A stretch of 64,000 nt of DNA from Lentibacillus sp. CBA3610. GTDB taxonomy: Bacteria > Bacillota > Bacilli > Bacillales > Amphibacillaceae. The stretch is from positions 1,922,001-1,986,000 of the forward strand of contig NZ_CP035925.1 in the NCBI RefSeq assembly GCF_013373365.1, given 5' to 3'. The notes under the pieces were generated by a model. The model saw only the letters and a program-made list of their open reading frames with translations, did not search any database and was not told the origin of the DNA. Positions 30,706 to 39,051 of the stretch are shown here, one piece after another. A program made the position numbers and the translations under genes. The number at the start of each line of letters is the position of its first letter. The first letter of the stretch is position 1.

Positions 30706-31650
30706 CTAAATCACCACCATCCCCTGAGTTCTTTTACGTTTTAAATGATCCGGCCATTCCACAGGTACTTTCTCCCAATTTCTGCCGGCATCATAAGACA
30801 TATAAAAGCCGAGATTATTAACCCCGTAGAAAACACCCTGATCGGCTGGATCGGAGGCTAACGCAAAAACAGCGGATCCCTCCGGCTCAGGAAGGCCTTC
30901 ATATACAGGCATCCAAGGACCGCTATTTTCTCGCCGTACCAAAATCGTGCTTGCTCGCGCAGGATCATATGCTGTATGGGGCCCTTGGGCAGCTGATGCC
31001 ACCATCGTATCCGGATTCCCGGAATCCACGGCAATATTCACCAAATAGTTATAAGGTTCAAGTCCATCATTGAATGTCCGCCAAGTGGTTCCGGCATCAA
31101 AGCTTTCCGCATATCCGCCACCAGCGGCTTCGTATATTCGCCCCGGCACCTGAGGGTGGATCATTAATGAATGGCAATCATATTGGGAATTTGGTTTTCG
31201 GTCCTCCCAATGCGCCCCTTTATTTTCACTCTTCATGACACCGCCAAGTTCAATCCCGACAAAGATACGATTCTCATCATGACTATCCGGTTCAATCCAA
31301 CGTACGTGATGGGTATGAGGACGAGGTGGAAAACTCCAAGTAGTTCGTGACGGTAAATCCAGCAATCCCGGGCAATCGGTCCATGTTTGACCACCGTCTT
31401 CGGAACGAAATGAGCCGCTGGGTTCCGTTCCTGCCCATACAACACGATAACCATTCTTCTCCTCCGCCGGACTGACGGCCACACTCATTACCCGGTTATG
31501 TGCTATGCCTGGCCCGGCAGGCTCCCACGTCTCGCCACTATCATCACTAATCCAAAGACCATCGTCAAATGTTCCGCCATACAGCCGTCCCGGGTGAGCA
31601 GGATCTGCTGCAAGGCACAACAATACATTCGGTGCCGATCTTTCATTCAT
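30706..31650 (-). CDS. BNR/sortilin-like beta-propeller protein
   Basis: About 314 aa. Asp-box repeats are visible as SDDSGETWEP, SEDGGQTWTD, SENKGAHWED, SFDAGTTWRT and SYDAGRNWEK, five blades of a sialidase/Vps10-type propeller. There is no signal peptide and none of the sialidase active-site Arg triad is obvious, so it is unlikely to be a sialidase; it is annotated in related genomes as exo-alpha-sialidase or glycosyl hydrolase. The frame opens at 31764, but ATG 31650 (MNERSAPNVLL) gives the normal propeller start. Confidence 0.78.
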   Translation of the reverse strand: MNERSAPNVLLCLAADPAHPGRLYGGTFDDGLWISDDSGETWEPAGPGIAHNRVMSVAVSPAEEKNGYRVVWAGTEPSGSFRSEDGGQTWTDCPGLLDLPSRTTWSFPPRPHTHHVRWIEPDSHDENRIFVGIELGGVMKSENKGAHWEDRKPNSQYDCHSLMIHPQVPGRIYEAAGGGYAESFDAGTTWRTFNDGLEPYNYLVNIAVDSGNPDTMVASAAQGPHTAYDPARASTILVRRENSGPWMPVYEGLPEPEGSAVFALASDPADQGVFYGVNNLGFYMSYDAGRNWEKVPVEWPDHLKRKRTQGMVVI

Positions 31651-31764
31651 CACCCATTCGCTCTCCACTTTTTTAATTTCATAAAAGAACTTCCAGCGGA
31701 AAAATATAAAGCTTTCATGTTCTTCACCACCTTGGTGTGACTTCGAATTTTGATAAACAAACAC

Positions 31765-32355
31765 TTAGATACCTTTACCCTTATTTATTTTTAAAAAACG
31801 TCTTCTTAGTATTAGGCAGACCCGCTTTGAACACTTTATATTATAATGTTATTCATTTAATAGCTTCAGTATAATACCTTGCAAGGAATGAATCCATTTG
31901 TCCAACCTTAGTATCCGCATAGAAGCTTAATAGATTCCTCTTCATAACTATAATCGAAACTTTTATGGGTTTGGGGGCATGAGAACGGAAAATAATTTTT
32001 ATTTTTTTGGACTGACGATGCCACTTTTTCCAGGTTCGTTTCGATTATATGGGTGAGAGGAACTGTTTATAGCAAGTTTTAAGACTTTCCGACCAGTTCT
32101 TCATTGTGGCCGCTGCCATATGCTTCCTCTGTATCAAAAAGGTACAACCCAAATCATAAGTTTGCCAAATCGGGTGAACGGCCGCTTTATCATGCCGCAC
32201 GAATGGTGGGATAGAAAAAGTATCAAATATGGTGAAAACCATTTTTAAAGAGCCCTGACCAAATGCATATTTTAATTTTGGCAAAGGCTCTCAAAGAAAC
32301 GTATTGGTCCAATGAAAAATACATCCTTGAAAAAATTGAGTGGAATTTAACCTTT
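31765..32355. other. Gene-free interval of 590 bases
   Basis: It holds one copy of a 96-101 bp inverted-end repeat (31949-32049) and otherwise AT-rich sequence. The open frame at 32045-32284 on the minus strand has no recognisable features and crosses the repeat end, so it is left out. Confidence 0.6.
31949..32049. repeat. Inverted-end repeat, copy A (MITE-like)
   Basis: TATAATCGAAAC (31949-31960) and GTTTCGATTATA (32038-32049) are perfect 12-bp inverted ends. The inside shares with copy B (60502-60597) the pieces TTTGGGGGC-TGA-AA, GACGCCAC/GATGCCAC and CACTTTTTC. The shared inner hairpin GGGGGCRT...RYGCC suggests a structured RNA or a mobilised non-coding unit. Confidence 0.7.
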
Positions 32356-33780
32356 TTACCGATTTTTGACGCTCTCAGATTCGCCTGCTTCCTCCGGAGG
32401 ATAGGTTTTCTTTATAAAAAAGGCAAAAATGACCCCAATAATGGAGAGCACCGTGATCACCATAAAGGCGACATTCACACCATGAATCATCGGGTTTACA
32501 ATGGATGGGTCCTGCCTTGCTCCCTCTCCAGTTGTGGTCATGACCGTCACAATAATTGCCGTTCCAATCGAAGCAGAGACCTGGCGCATGGTATTATTCA
32601 TCGCTGTCCCATGCGCGATTAACCGCTTGGGTAATTGGTTCAATCCAGCCGTTGTCACGGGCATCATCACCATCGAAAGTCCAAACATCCGAATAGCATA
32701 AAAGATGGTGAGATAAGCAAACGAAGTATTAGTCGTCAGGCTTACAAATGGGAATGTCGTAAGCGTCATGATGATTAATCCCGTAATCGCCAACCACTTG
32801 GCGCCAATTTTATCGAAAATACGTCCAGTGATCGGTGACATCAAGCCCATGACAAGCGCCCCGGGTAGAATGGCCAATCCGGACTCCATCGCTGTAAAGT
32901 CCCGCATATTTTGCATATAGAGCGGGAGCAATGTCTCGATACCAATGAGACCCACAAATGCGAGCATCCCAATACCAGTCGTCAATGTAAAAATAGAATA
33001 TTTAAACACTCTGAATTCCAGCATCGGATGGGCAAGTCGCAGTTGCCGAACAATAAACAGAACCAAAGCAATGACACCTATGCCCAAGGTGCTAATGGTT
33101 ATGATATGACCCCAGCCGAGATTTCCTGCACTGGTGAAACCATAGAGCAATCCTCCAAAACCAAACGAGGATAGAATGATCGATAAAATATCTACTTTCG
33201 GCCGGGTCAGTTCTGTCACATTTTGCATGGCACGCGTACCAATGCCAATTAGCAATAGGGCAATAGGTAAAATGACAAAGAACATGACACGCCAGGAATA
33301 GGCACTGATCAGCCAACCGGACAATGTAGGCCCGATAGCCGGCGCAAATTGGATAACCAGGCCCACGAGCCCCATCGCCGCACCGCGCTTATGAATCGGA
33401 TAAATCAATAAAAAGACCGTTTGCATCAGCGGCATCATAATCCCGGCACCCGCTGACTGAATAATGCGGCCAAGTAAAAGAGCACCAAAATTCGGCGCTA
33501 TCCCGGCTATCAATGTTCCAAAAGCAAAAATGCTCATGGCGGAAATAAAGAGCTGCCGTGTTGAAAAACGTTCAATCAAGAAGGCTGTAACGGGAATCAT
33601 CACACCATTGACGAGCATAAAAACGGTTGTTAACCACTGAGCTGTATTGGCACTGACATGCATTTCTTTCATAATCGGCGGGATAGCTGTAATCATCGTT
33701 GTCTGATTTAAAATTGAAATAAATGCTCCGCCCAATAACAAGGCAACAATTGTTTTTCTGTTATACGTTTGAGATGTCAT
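32356..33780 (-). CDS. DHA2-family MFS multidrug efflux transporter
   Basis: A 474-aa protein with 14 predicted membrane segments. It carries FISILNQTTMITAIPPIM in helix 1, the motif-A-like loop RFSTRQLF, and the antiporter motif GPTLSGWLI in helix 5, as in LmrB, MdeA and EmrB. It probably exports drugs or other lipophilic compounds in exchange for protons. It is a single gene with no adjacent regulator. Confidence 0.88.
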   Translation of the reverse strand: MTSQTYNRKTIVALLLGGAFISILNQTTMITAIPPIMKEMHVSANTAQWLTTVFMLVNGVMIPVTAFLIERFSTRQLFISAMSIFAFGTLIAGIAPNFGALLLGRIIQSAGAGIMMPLMQTVFLLIYPIHKRGAAMGLVGLVIQFAPAIGPTLSGWLISAYSWRVMFFVILPIALLLIGIGTRAMQNVTELTRPKVDILSIILSSFGFGGLLYGFTSAGNLGWGHIITISTLGIGVIALVLFIVRQLRLAHPMLEFRVFKYSIFTLTTGIGMLAFVGLIGIETLLPLYMQNMRDFTAMESGLAILPGALVMGLMSPITGRIFDKIGAKWLAITGLIIMTLTTFPFVSLTTNTSFAYLTIFYAIRMFGLSMVMMPVTTAGLNQLPKRLIAHGTAMNNTMRQVSASIGTAIIVTVMTTTGEGARQDPSIVNPMIHGVNVAFMVITVLSIIGVIFAFFIKKTYPPEEAGESESVKNR

Positions 33781-34015
33781 TCATACCTGCCTCATTCTAT
33801 CTATAATTATAAAGCTATTTTTATTATGACAATTATTTATCATACGCTGTTCCCATCCATTTTAAAAGTAAGAAGCATCGTTTCCCAATTTATTTAGTGA
33901 GGCTGAATAGTCACTACATAATATAACTTGAATTGCTTCTGCCCCTGGCACCGTTGCTTTACCCGTGAATACCTGCTATATTTAAATCAATAATGGAATA
34001 AAGGAGGACTACCAA
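33781..34015. other. Intergenic stretch
   Basis: No gene or strong signal is visible apart from AAAGGAGGACTACC, the ribosome site of the next gene. Confidence 0.5.
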
Positions 34016-34609
34016 ATGTCAGAGTTGGATAAAAATGGATTCTACACATTGGATGAGTTTCTGTTGCATGTCAAGGAAGAACGCGCGGAATTATATGAAG
34101 GTACACCTGTTTTCATGGCACCTGCCTCATTTCAACATGAAAATATCATTGCAAATTTAATGGGAAAGTTCAGTAACATGCTGGATGGTAAATCCTGTTA
34201 TGCATTCGGCAGCAATCTCCAGGTTGTTTTTCCATTTAAAGACAACAATAAAGGGAAAGACGATGTTGTTGTATTACCAGACATCTCCATTGTCTGTGAC
34301 ATGAACAAATTGCGTAACAAGCGCTGCTACGGTGCACCAGACTTGATTGTGGAAGTACTTTCGCCCAGCACAAGTCGTAACGATCGGTTACTTAAGCGAA
34401 ACTATTATGAAAAAGCTGGAGTGAAAGAATACCTGATTGTTGACCCTCATAATCAATATATTGAAAAATATGTACTTCATGAAGATACACTTAATTTGGA
34501 AGAAGTCTATTCCAGTGAAAATCCAACCTTCGTTTCCACACTGTTCCCTGATATTACTTTCTCTTTTAAGGCTATCTTTTCTTTTGGGTTTGGTGATGAT
34601 ATGGAATAA
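34016..34609 (+). CDS. Uma2-family (DUF820) protein
   Basis: A 197-aa complete member: YTLDEFLLHVKEERAELYEG, then VVLPDISIVCDMNKL, APDLIVEVLSPSTSRNDRLL and EKAGVKEYLIVDPHNQYIEK. The Asp, Glu and Lys of the PD-(D/E)XK-like fold are present. It is clearly related to the gene at 30095 but differs at most positions outside the core, so the two are not a recent duplication. Function unknown. Confidence 0.85.
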   Translation: MSELDKNGFYTLDEFLLHVKEERAELYEGTPVFMAPASFQHENIIANLMGKFSNMLDGKSCYAFGSNLQVVFPFKDNNKGKDDVVVLPDISIVCDMNKLRNKRCYGAPDLIVEVLSPSTSRNDRLLKRNYYEKAGVKEYLIVDPHNQYIEKYVLHEDTLNLEEVYSSENPTFVSTLFPDITFSFKAIFSFGFGDDME

Positions 34610-34761
34610 TCATTTCATTGTAAAAAAAACACTAACCACACCAATCACCCACAGGGTCACATTGCTGCTGCGGATTGTAATATTTTAAAGAAAAAGACTA
34701 TTCTCTTTTATGAGGTATACTAAAATAAATATAACCCCTTGCAGAAAGGGGGTGAGTGGAT

Positions 34762-34908
34762 ATGGAGACGTGGTTAATTCTTTTAACGTCTTTCATTAAT
34801 TTGACAGTCGCTGTTATTAACCTGACAGCCGTCATTTTAACAAGGCGGAAAAAGAAAAAGGACTTTCTCATAAACAGAGAAAGTCCAAACAACCATGGAG
34901 AGGATTAA
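34762..34908 (+). CDS. Small hydrophobic peptide, type I toxin-like
   Basis: A 48-aa peptide beginning METWLILLTSFINLTVAVIN, one membrane helix of about 26 residues followed by TRRKKKKD and a polar tail. ATG 34762 has AGAAAGGGGGTGAG upstream. TATACT at 34716-34721 may be the -10 box. Size, one helix and a basic tail match type I toxins of Bacillus such as TxpA, BsrG and the holin-like peptides. A minus-strand promoter and terminator enclose its 3' end (see the antisense RNA), which is the TxpA/RatA layout. Toxicity is inferred. Confidence 0.6.
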   Translation: METWLILLTSFINLTVAVINLTAVILTRRKKKKDFLINRESPNNHGED

Positions 34909-34927
34909 TTCCTCTCCCCCATATCTT
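34849..34927 (-). ncRNA. Predicted antisense RNA to the small peptide gene
   Basis: A sigma-A promoter at 34934-34962 would start RNA at about 34927. A stem GGACTTTCTC/GAGAAAGTCC (34860-34886) followed on the minus strand by TTTTTCTTTTT stops it at about 34849. The resulting RNA of about 79 nt is complementary to the last 20 codons and the 3' end of the 34762-34908 peptide gene. Confidence 0.55.
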
Positions 34928-34933
34928 ACTCTA

Positions 34934-34962
34934 AGTATAAATCATTTATGAAAAATACGCAA
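34934..34962 (-). promoter_or_regulatory. Promoter of the antisense RNA
   Basis: On the minus strand TTGCGT (34962-34957) and TATACT (34939-34934) are separated by exactly 17 bases. No reading frame on that strand follows, only the stem-loop and T run at 34849-34886. Confidence 0.6.
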
Positions 34963-34978
34963 GGAAAGAAGTGATAAT

Positions 34979-35062
34979 ATGCTTTGGATTTCGCTTTTTA
35001 TTTCGATTATTGCATTGGTCATATCCATATATACATTAACCTTAATAAAAAATAATAAATAA
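34979..35062 (+). CDS. Second tiny hydrophobic peptide
   Basis: A 27-aa frame, MLWISLFISIIALVISIYTL followed by TLIKNNK: a membrane helix with a short basic tail. GAAGTG lies five bases before the ATG and AAGGA slightly further up. Its end meets the terminator of tmRNA. It resembles the peptide at 34762 in type, not in sequence, and may be a second small toxin, a leader or noise. Confidence 0.4.
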   Translation: MLWISLFISIIALVISIYTLTLIKNNK

Positions 35063-35088
35063 AAACCACCAACATATGTATTGGTGGA
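35061..35088 (-). terminator. Terminator of the tmRNA gene
   Basis: On the minus strand CCACCAATACATATGTTGG continues to TGG and then TTTTTATTT. It starts within the CCACCA of the mature tmRNA end. Confidence 0.75.
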
Positions 35089-35448
35089 GACGGTGGGAAT
35101 CGAACCCACGTCCAGAGATATCGCCACTCAGACATCTACACGCATAGTTGACATATTATCATTCGCGTACCGTTCAGCCTGCCAACAGGCTTACCGGCAG
35201 CTAGTCTGATTAGGTTCTGCCGTCATCCTCAGACGGTGGACGACGGAATAGCCCGCTTCATTTGAGACCCTTCAATCTGCACCACGGGCGGGTAGCAGGA
35301 AGGATCGCTCTAGGCAGTGCTTAGGCAGCTGCTAAAGCTGGAGTTTCTTCTTTTTCGCCGTTTATATTTAGCGAGTAACGTTTTACGAGCCGTAACCTCG
35401 ACGCGCAGTCTGAGCTCAATCTATCCCTGTCGAATCCGTAACGCCCCC
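35082..35448 (-). ncRNA. ssrA: Transfer-messenger RNA (tmRNA)
   Basis: About 367 nt. The 5' end reads GGGGGCGTTACGGATTCGAC and the 3' end GGGTTCGATTCCCACCGTCT then CCACCA, the tRNA-Ala-like half. The tag frame is at 35359-35321: by alignment with the Bacillus subtilis context AAATATAA-CTGGC, the resume codon is GGC, giving the tag (A)GEKEETPALAAA with a TAA stop. It rescues stalled ribosomes with SmpB, whose gene lies just upstream at 35560. The tag is more acidic than that of Bacillus subtilis. Confidence 0.95.
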
Positions 35449-35559
35449 ATAGAAATGATGGAGAATTCGCTCGGGTAGAACGAGCACTATTTATTTAATT
35501 GTCATAACGACAATTATTATTATAACAAAAATCCCTTGAAAGTCAAGACCCATCCGGAC

Positions 35560-36027
35560 CTACTGCAAGCTTTCCTTAACAGCACGATCTGCATCACGCT
35601 TCATTTGCTTTCGTTTCAGATCTTCACGTTTATCATACTTCTTTTTCCCTTTGCCAACGCCAATCAGCACTTTGGCCACACCATTTTTGATGTACACTTT
35701 CAAAGGCACCAGCGAATAGCCTTTCTGCTGGATCAGACCTACCAATTTGTCAATCTCTTTTCGATGAAGCAACAGTTTACGTGAACGCGTCGGATCGTGA
35801 TTAAACTGGTTCCCCTGCTCATATGGTGCAATGTGCATATTAACAAGCTGCATCTCACCGCGATGATCAATCCGTGCGTGCGAATCCTTTAGATTAATAC
35901 GGCCCGAACGGATTGATTTAATTTCCGTACCCCGCAGGACAATGCCGGCCTCATACGTCTCTTCTATAAAAAAATCATGTCTTGCTTTTTTATTTTGTGC
36001 GATGGTCTTACCATTACCTTTTGGCAT
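35560..36027 (-). CDS. smpB: tmRNA-binding protein SmpB
   Basis: A 155-aa protein with the OB-fold core ([40 protein letters not shown]) and a basic tail ([20 protein letters not shown]) that enters the mRNA channel. It works with the ssrA RNA 110 bases downstream. The order rnr-smpB-ssrA is conserved, but here rnr lies 4.8 kb upstream because of inserted DNA. Confidence 0.95.
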   Translation of the reverse strand: MPKGNGKTIAQNKKARHDFFIEETYEAGIVLRGTEIKSIRSGRINLKDSHARIDHRGEMQLVNMHIAPYEQGNQFNHDPTRSRKLLLHRKEIDKLVGLIQQKGYSLVPLKVYIKNGVAKVLIGVGKGKKKYDKREDLKRKQMKRDADRAVKESLQ

Positions 36028-36178
36028 ACGTGCGTCCTCCCACTACATGCGTGCAACTTATTTTAACAGAAAAAAGCAGATATGCCAATTGAGAGCAAGG
36101 TCAATATATTACCCTGGGGCAAATGTCTGATAATCCCTCTCAATGCATTCTCGTTACAAATTATAGTCATATTAGTGT

Positions 36179-36586
36179 TTAACCATTATTAATTACTTCG
36201 ATATAATAGGCTGAAATTTGAGATGGATTTGATTCCCTTAGGTAATCACCATAAACACGTACTTTTTGGTTTACCTTTAGTTCATTAAAGATATTCTGAT
36301 TCTCAACATCACTATGTTTTGACACAAAGGTACTTCCTGAACCATAGCTAGATATAAAATAACGTGGTAATCTCTCCCAAATACTGATCGGTTCATCCGA
36401 TATCCATACGGCATCGATTCTCTTAGAAACGACATAACCCTCTATGGTCATATAACGACCAGGAATATCCTTTATATCAATAGAAGGTTCTTTTTCTTTG
36501 GATATTACCACGTTAAGTGTTAGCGAAAATACCAGCGTAAGTAAACAGGCTAAAAGAAACCTTTTATAGAATGGCGACTTATCCAA
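36179..36586 (-). CDS. DUF3221-like membrane-anchored protein
   Basis: About 135 aa. A single membrane segment (FLLACLLTLVFSLTLNVVIS) is followed by an extracellular domain with IEGYVVSKRIDAVWISDEPI and VNQKVRVYGDYLRESNPSQI, the pattern of DUF3221/YobA-like OB-fold proteins. The frame opens at 36628, but AGAGGTG is well placed for TTG 36586 (LDKSPFYKR). Function unknown. It is separated from the protease-like gene by only 60 bases. Confidence 0.6.
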   Translation of the reverse strand: MDKSPFYKRFLLACLLTLVFSLTLNVVISKEKEPSIDIKDIPGRYMTIEGYVVSKRIDAVWISDEPISIWERLPRYFISSYGSGSTFVSKHSDVENQNIFNELKVNQKVRVYGDYLRESNPSQISAYYIEVINNG

Positions 36587-36646
36587 GTGATAACACCTCT
36601 TACCATTTCTGTTTAAGTTCACTAACATATCCCAATGTCATATTTC

Positions 36647-37042
36647 TTATTGATTCATTTGATTAAACAAATTCGTGAAGTCTCTTCTTATCTTAGGACC
36701 TCCGTTGATTGTTCTTTCTGATGAACCTTCTCTAATAGTGTATGCAGCATTATGGACAGCAATCATGCGATTAGATGGATTTAATACGGGAGCACCTGAT
36801 TGCCCATTGTTTGTGTCCATGTCATAGAATAGCAACGAAGAATCTAGAAATGAGTCTGAACGTCCGTTCATGCCCCACATTGATATTTCCCCTGTTTCTT
36901 CCATTTTATCTCCTGGGTACCCATAAGTTCTCAGGAAAGTATTTTCGGTTATTCTTCCAGCTTCAGACCAGGATAAAATACCCGCCCTACTTCCAATTTG
37001 GTTTCCATTTTCATCTGGTGATACTCTCAACGCTTTTTTCAT
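36647..37042 (-). pseudogene. C-terminal half of a trypsin-like (V8-type) serine protease
   Basis: About 131 aa. TYGYPGDK, SLLFYDMDTNNGQSGAPVLN and MIAVHNAAYT are the active-site Ser region (GQSGAP) and oxyanion part of glutamyl endopeptidase-like proteases. The His and Asp of the triad and any signal peptide are missing, so it cannot be an active protease alone. A ribosome site AAGGAG lies ten bases before ATG 37042, so the fragment could still be translated. Confidence 0.65.
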
Positions 37043-37048
37043 AATCAA

Positions 37049-37519
37049 TCAACTCCTTAATAGATTAATAACTTCACTTAGTTTACTCTGTTTTTTGTAT
37101 TTTGTAAATATTTTTAATTAAATTATGTGGTGCTATATACCTGATACTTAAGAAATGGAAAGAAGTGAACCAAGGCTTGCTTATCGTGGTAGAAAAACGG
37201 GGGTCTATGGTTTTTAGCTAAAAAATTCAATTTTCACTGGAAATTAGCAGTATTTCGCCATAAAATGATAAAAACCTCCTTAGGATCAACCCAAGGAGGT
37301 GGTCTGTATGCCAATTTTCAATGAGGTCAGTTTCTTGCTCTCAATTCCTCTATCAAAACGCCATCATCCAAATAATCCATCTTACCCAAGATTCAATTTC
37401 ATTCGTTAATCTTAATACATTTGACAATAACATACATCGATGGAGGCAGATACCATAAACGATCGCTGCATCTCACTGCCACTTGTCATAATAACTTCAT
37501 TGGACTTTTTCAATCACAG
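37049..37519. other. Intergenic region with an RBS-sequestering hairpin and tiny frame
   Basis: ACCTCCTT (37274-37281) pairs with AAGGAGGT (37293-37300), which is also a perfect ribosome site for ATG 37308. The frame 37308-37409 codes for 33 aa (MPIFNEVSFLLSIPL and on) with no known relative. This resembles the 5' end of an insertion sequence whose transposase has been lost. Confidence 0.35.
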
Positions 37520-38329
37520 CTATATAAACAACAGCAAGCTTATTGCCATAACAGCCATTCCACCAATTAATCCATAAATTGATACATGTGCTTCGTCGTA
37601 TTTTTTGGCTGCCGGAAGCAGTTCATCAAGCGAAATGAATACCATAATCCCGGCAACAGCAGCAAATATAATTCCAAACATAATATCGTTCAAAAATGGC
37701 ATTAATATCAGGAATCCCACTACAGCACCGACCGGCTCGGCAAGTCCGGATAAAAATGACCAGCGAAATGCTTTGCGCCGATCATTTGTCGCATAGTAAA
37801 TCGGTACAGAAACAGCAATGCCTTCAGGGATGTTGTGTATAGCGATAGCGACTGCAATGGCCAGGCCAAGTGCGGGATCCTGCAAAGCAGACATAAATGT
37901 GGCTATGCCTTCAGGGAAGTTATGGATGCCAATAGCCAATGCCGTAAATGTCCCCATCTTTAACAAGTCGGGATCTTTTACATGTGTTCCGTTTTTCCGC
38001 ATATCTTCAACTTTTTTCATCTCATGGGGATTGGAATGCTTCGGTATGAATCGGTCAATCAAGGCAATCAGAAGAATTCCGCCAAAAAAGCCACCTACAG
38101 TCATCCAGCTGCCGCCTTCTTCTCCCAATACACCAATAAGCGCATCCTGTGCTTTCGCGAAAATGTCAATCATCGAAACATAAATCATAACGCCTGCCGA
38201 AAAACCGAGCGCAAATGATAAAAACTTGGTATTAGTGGTTTTCGCGAAAAAAGCCAATAAACTGCCGATACCAGTAGCAAGGCCGGCAAACAGCGTAAAT
38301 AAGAACGCTAATATGACATCCTGTGACAC
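37520..38329 (-). CDS. zupT: ZIP-family metal transporter (ZupT-like)
   Basis: About 269 aa with eight membrane segments. Helix 4 has [13 protein letters not shown] and helix 5 [19 protein letters not shown], the two HNxPEG motifs that form the binuclear metal site of ZIP transporters. A cytosolic His-containing loop lies between helices 3 and 4. It imports zinc, iron or other divalent ions. The start is GTG 38329 (VSQDVILAF), with AAGGAGGGTG upstream; the frame runs further to 38356 only by chance. No Zur box is seen before it. Confidence 0.9.
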   Translation of the reverse strand: MSQDVILAFLFTLFAGLATGIGSLLAFFAKTTNTKFLSFALGFSAGVMIYVSMIDIFAKAQDALIGVLGEEGGSWMTVGGFFGGILLIALIDRFIPKHSNPHEMKKVEDMRKNGTHVKDPDLLKMGTFTALAIGIHNFPEGIATFMSALQDPALGLAIAVAIAIHNIPEGIAVSVPIYYATNDRRKAFRWSFLSGLAEPVGAVVGFLILMPFLNDIMFGIIFAAVAGIMVFISLDELLPAAKKYDEAHVSIYGLIGGMAVMAISLLLFI

Positions 38330-38556
38330 GGTACATTCACCCTCCTTGTTGTACAAATTAACAATTGTTTACCTAAGGAAACTTTTATAGTCACAGTTAC
38401 ATTCTATTCTTCCAAGATACAAAATGCAACTGTATTATTCCCAAAAAGAAGGTGAAATTTCAGTCAGCAGAGATTTCTGCCAAATGGCCCGGTTTTTTAA
38501 ATAAAGTAAAAAAGTTTTTGGTTGGAGGTTATCGGCAACTGCTGATTCTAAGCAGA

Positions 38557-38682
38557 TGCGCGAGATTGGCTGGGGGTCGCGCGATTTCAAGCCGGTGCCG
38601 CGCGAAATCAGGGTTTCGTCGCGCGAAATCGTATGAACATCGCGCGATTTAAGATGTATTTCGCGCGAATCAGCATATTTGC
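38557..38682. repeat. 21-bp tandem array with core CGCGCGAAATC
   Basis: Six units begin at 38557, 38578, 38599, 38620, 38641 and 38662 in exact 21-base register. Each starts YGCGCGAAATC or CGCGCGATTTC-like, the two being near reverse complements, and continues with about 10 variable bases. On the minus strand the period makes a heptapeptide frame with SRD at each start, but there is no gene-like start. Confidence 0.8.
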
Positions 38683-38825
38683 CGGGCATGCCGTACTGTT
38701 CTCCAAAATAAAAAGACTAATATGATGTTCTGATTGCATCACATTAGCCCTTTCCTTTTTCTGAATCTTATTTTGGCTCTTCACCAAAATCTATGGTTGA
38801 CAAACTAGTTGTAATTATGAATTTA

Positions 38826-38950
38826 AGTGACCGTTGCGGAAAAACACTACGCTTTCCGCGGGCCCCGAGCTCAGCCTCCTCGAAAAAAAGAAGTTCGCTT
38901 TTTTTCTGCGGGGTCTTCCCACTGCGCTTTCCCGCAGGAGTTATCATGAA
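38826..38950. repeat. GC-rich 130-bp repeat, copy 1
   Basis: TTGCGGAAAAACACTACGC, TTTCCGCGGG, CAGCCTCCTCG, CTGCGGGGTCTTC and CTTTCCCGCAGGAGT occur in order. The same blocks recur in the same order at 56932-57060. CTTTCCGCGGG and CCCGCAGGAG-type arms allow strong folding. The family is common in Bacillaceae genomes as I recall, with no assigned function. Confidence 0.8.
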
Positions 38951-39051
38951 CGAAACTAGCCCCTTAATCGTAAGAACGTAGATTAATTTGGTCATACTGT
39001 ATTACTAGTAAAGCCAAACCAAATCAGAGCTATAATACGAAAGGAGCTAGT

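Noticed and set aside
32045..32284. 79-codon open frame on the minus strand
   Set aside because: It overlaps the end of the inverted-end repeat, has no ribosome site or recognisable motif, and its composition is not gene-like.
38557..38682. CRISPR array reading of the CGCGCG units
   Set aside because: Units of 21 bases with a core of only about 10 bases and spacers of about 10 bases are far too short for CRISPR, and no cas gene is in the window.
38435..38689. 84-codon frame with SRDxxxx heptads
   Set aside because: The heptads are a direct consequence of the 21-base array in DNA; there is no ribosome site and the rest of the frame is unstructured.
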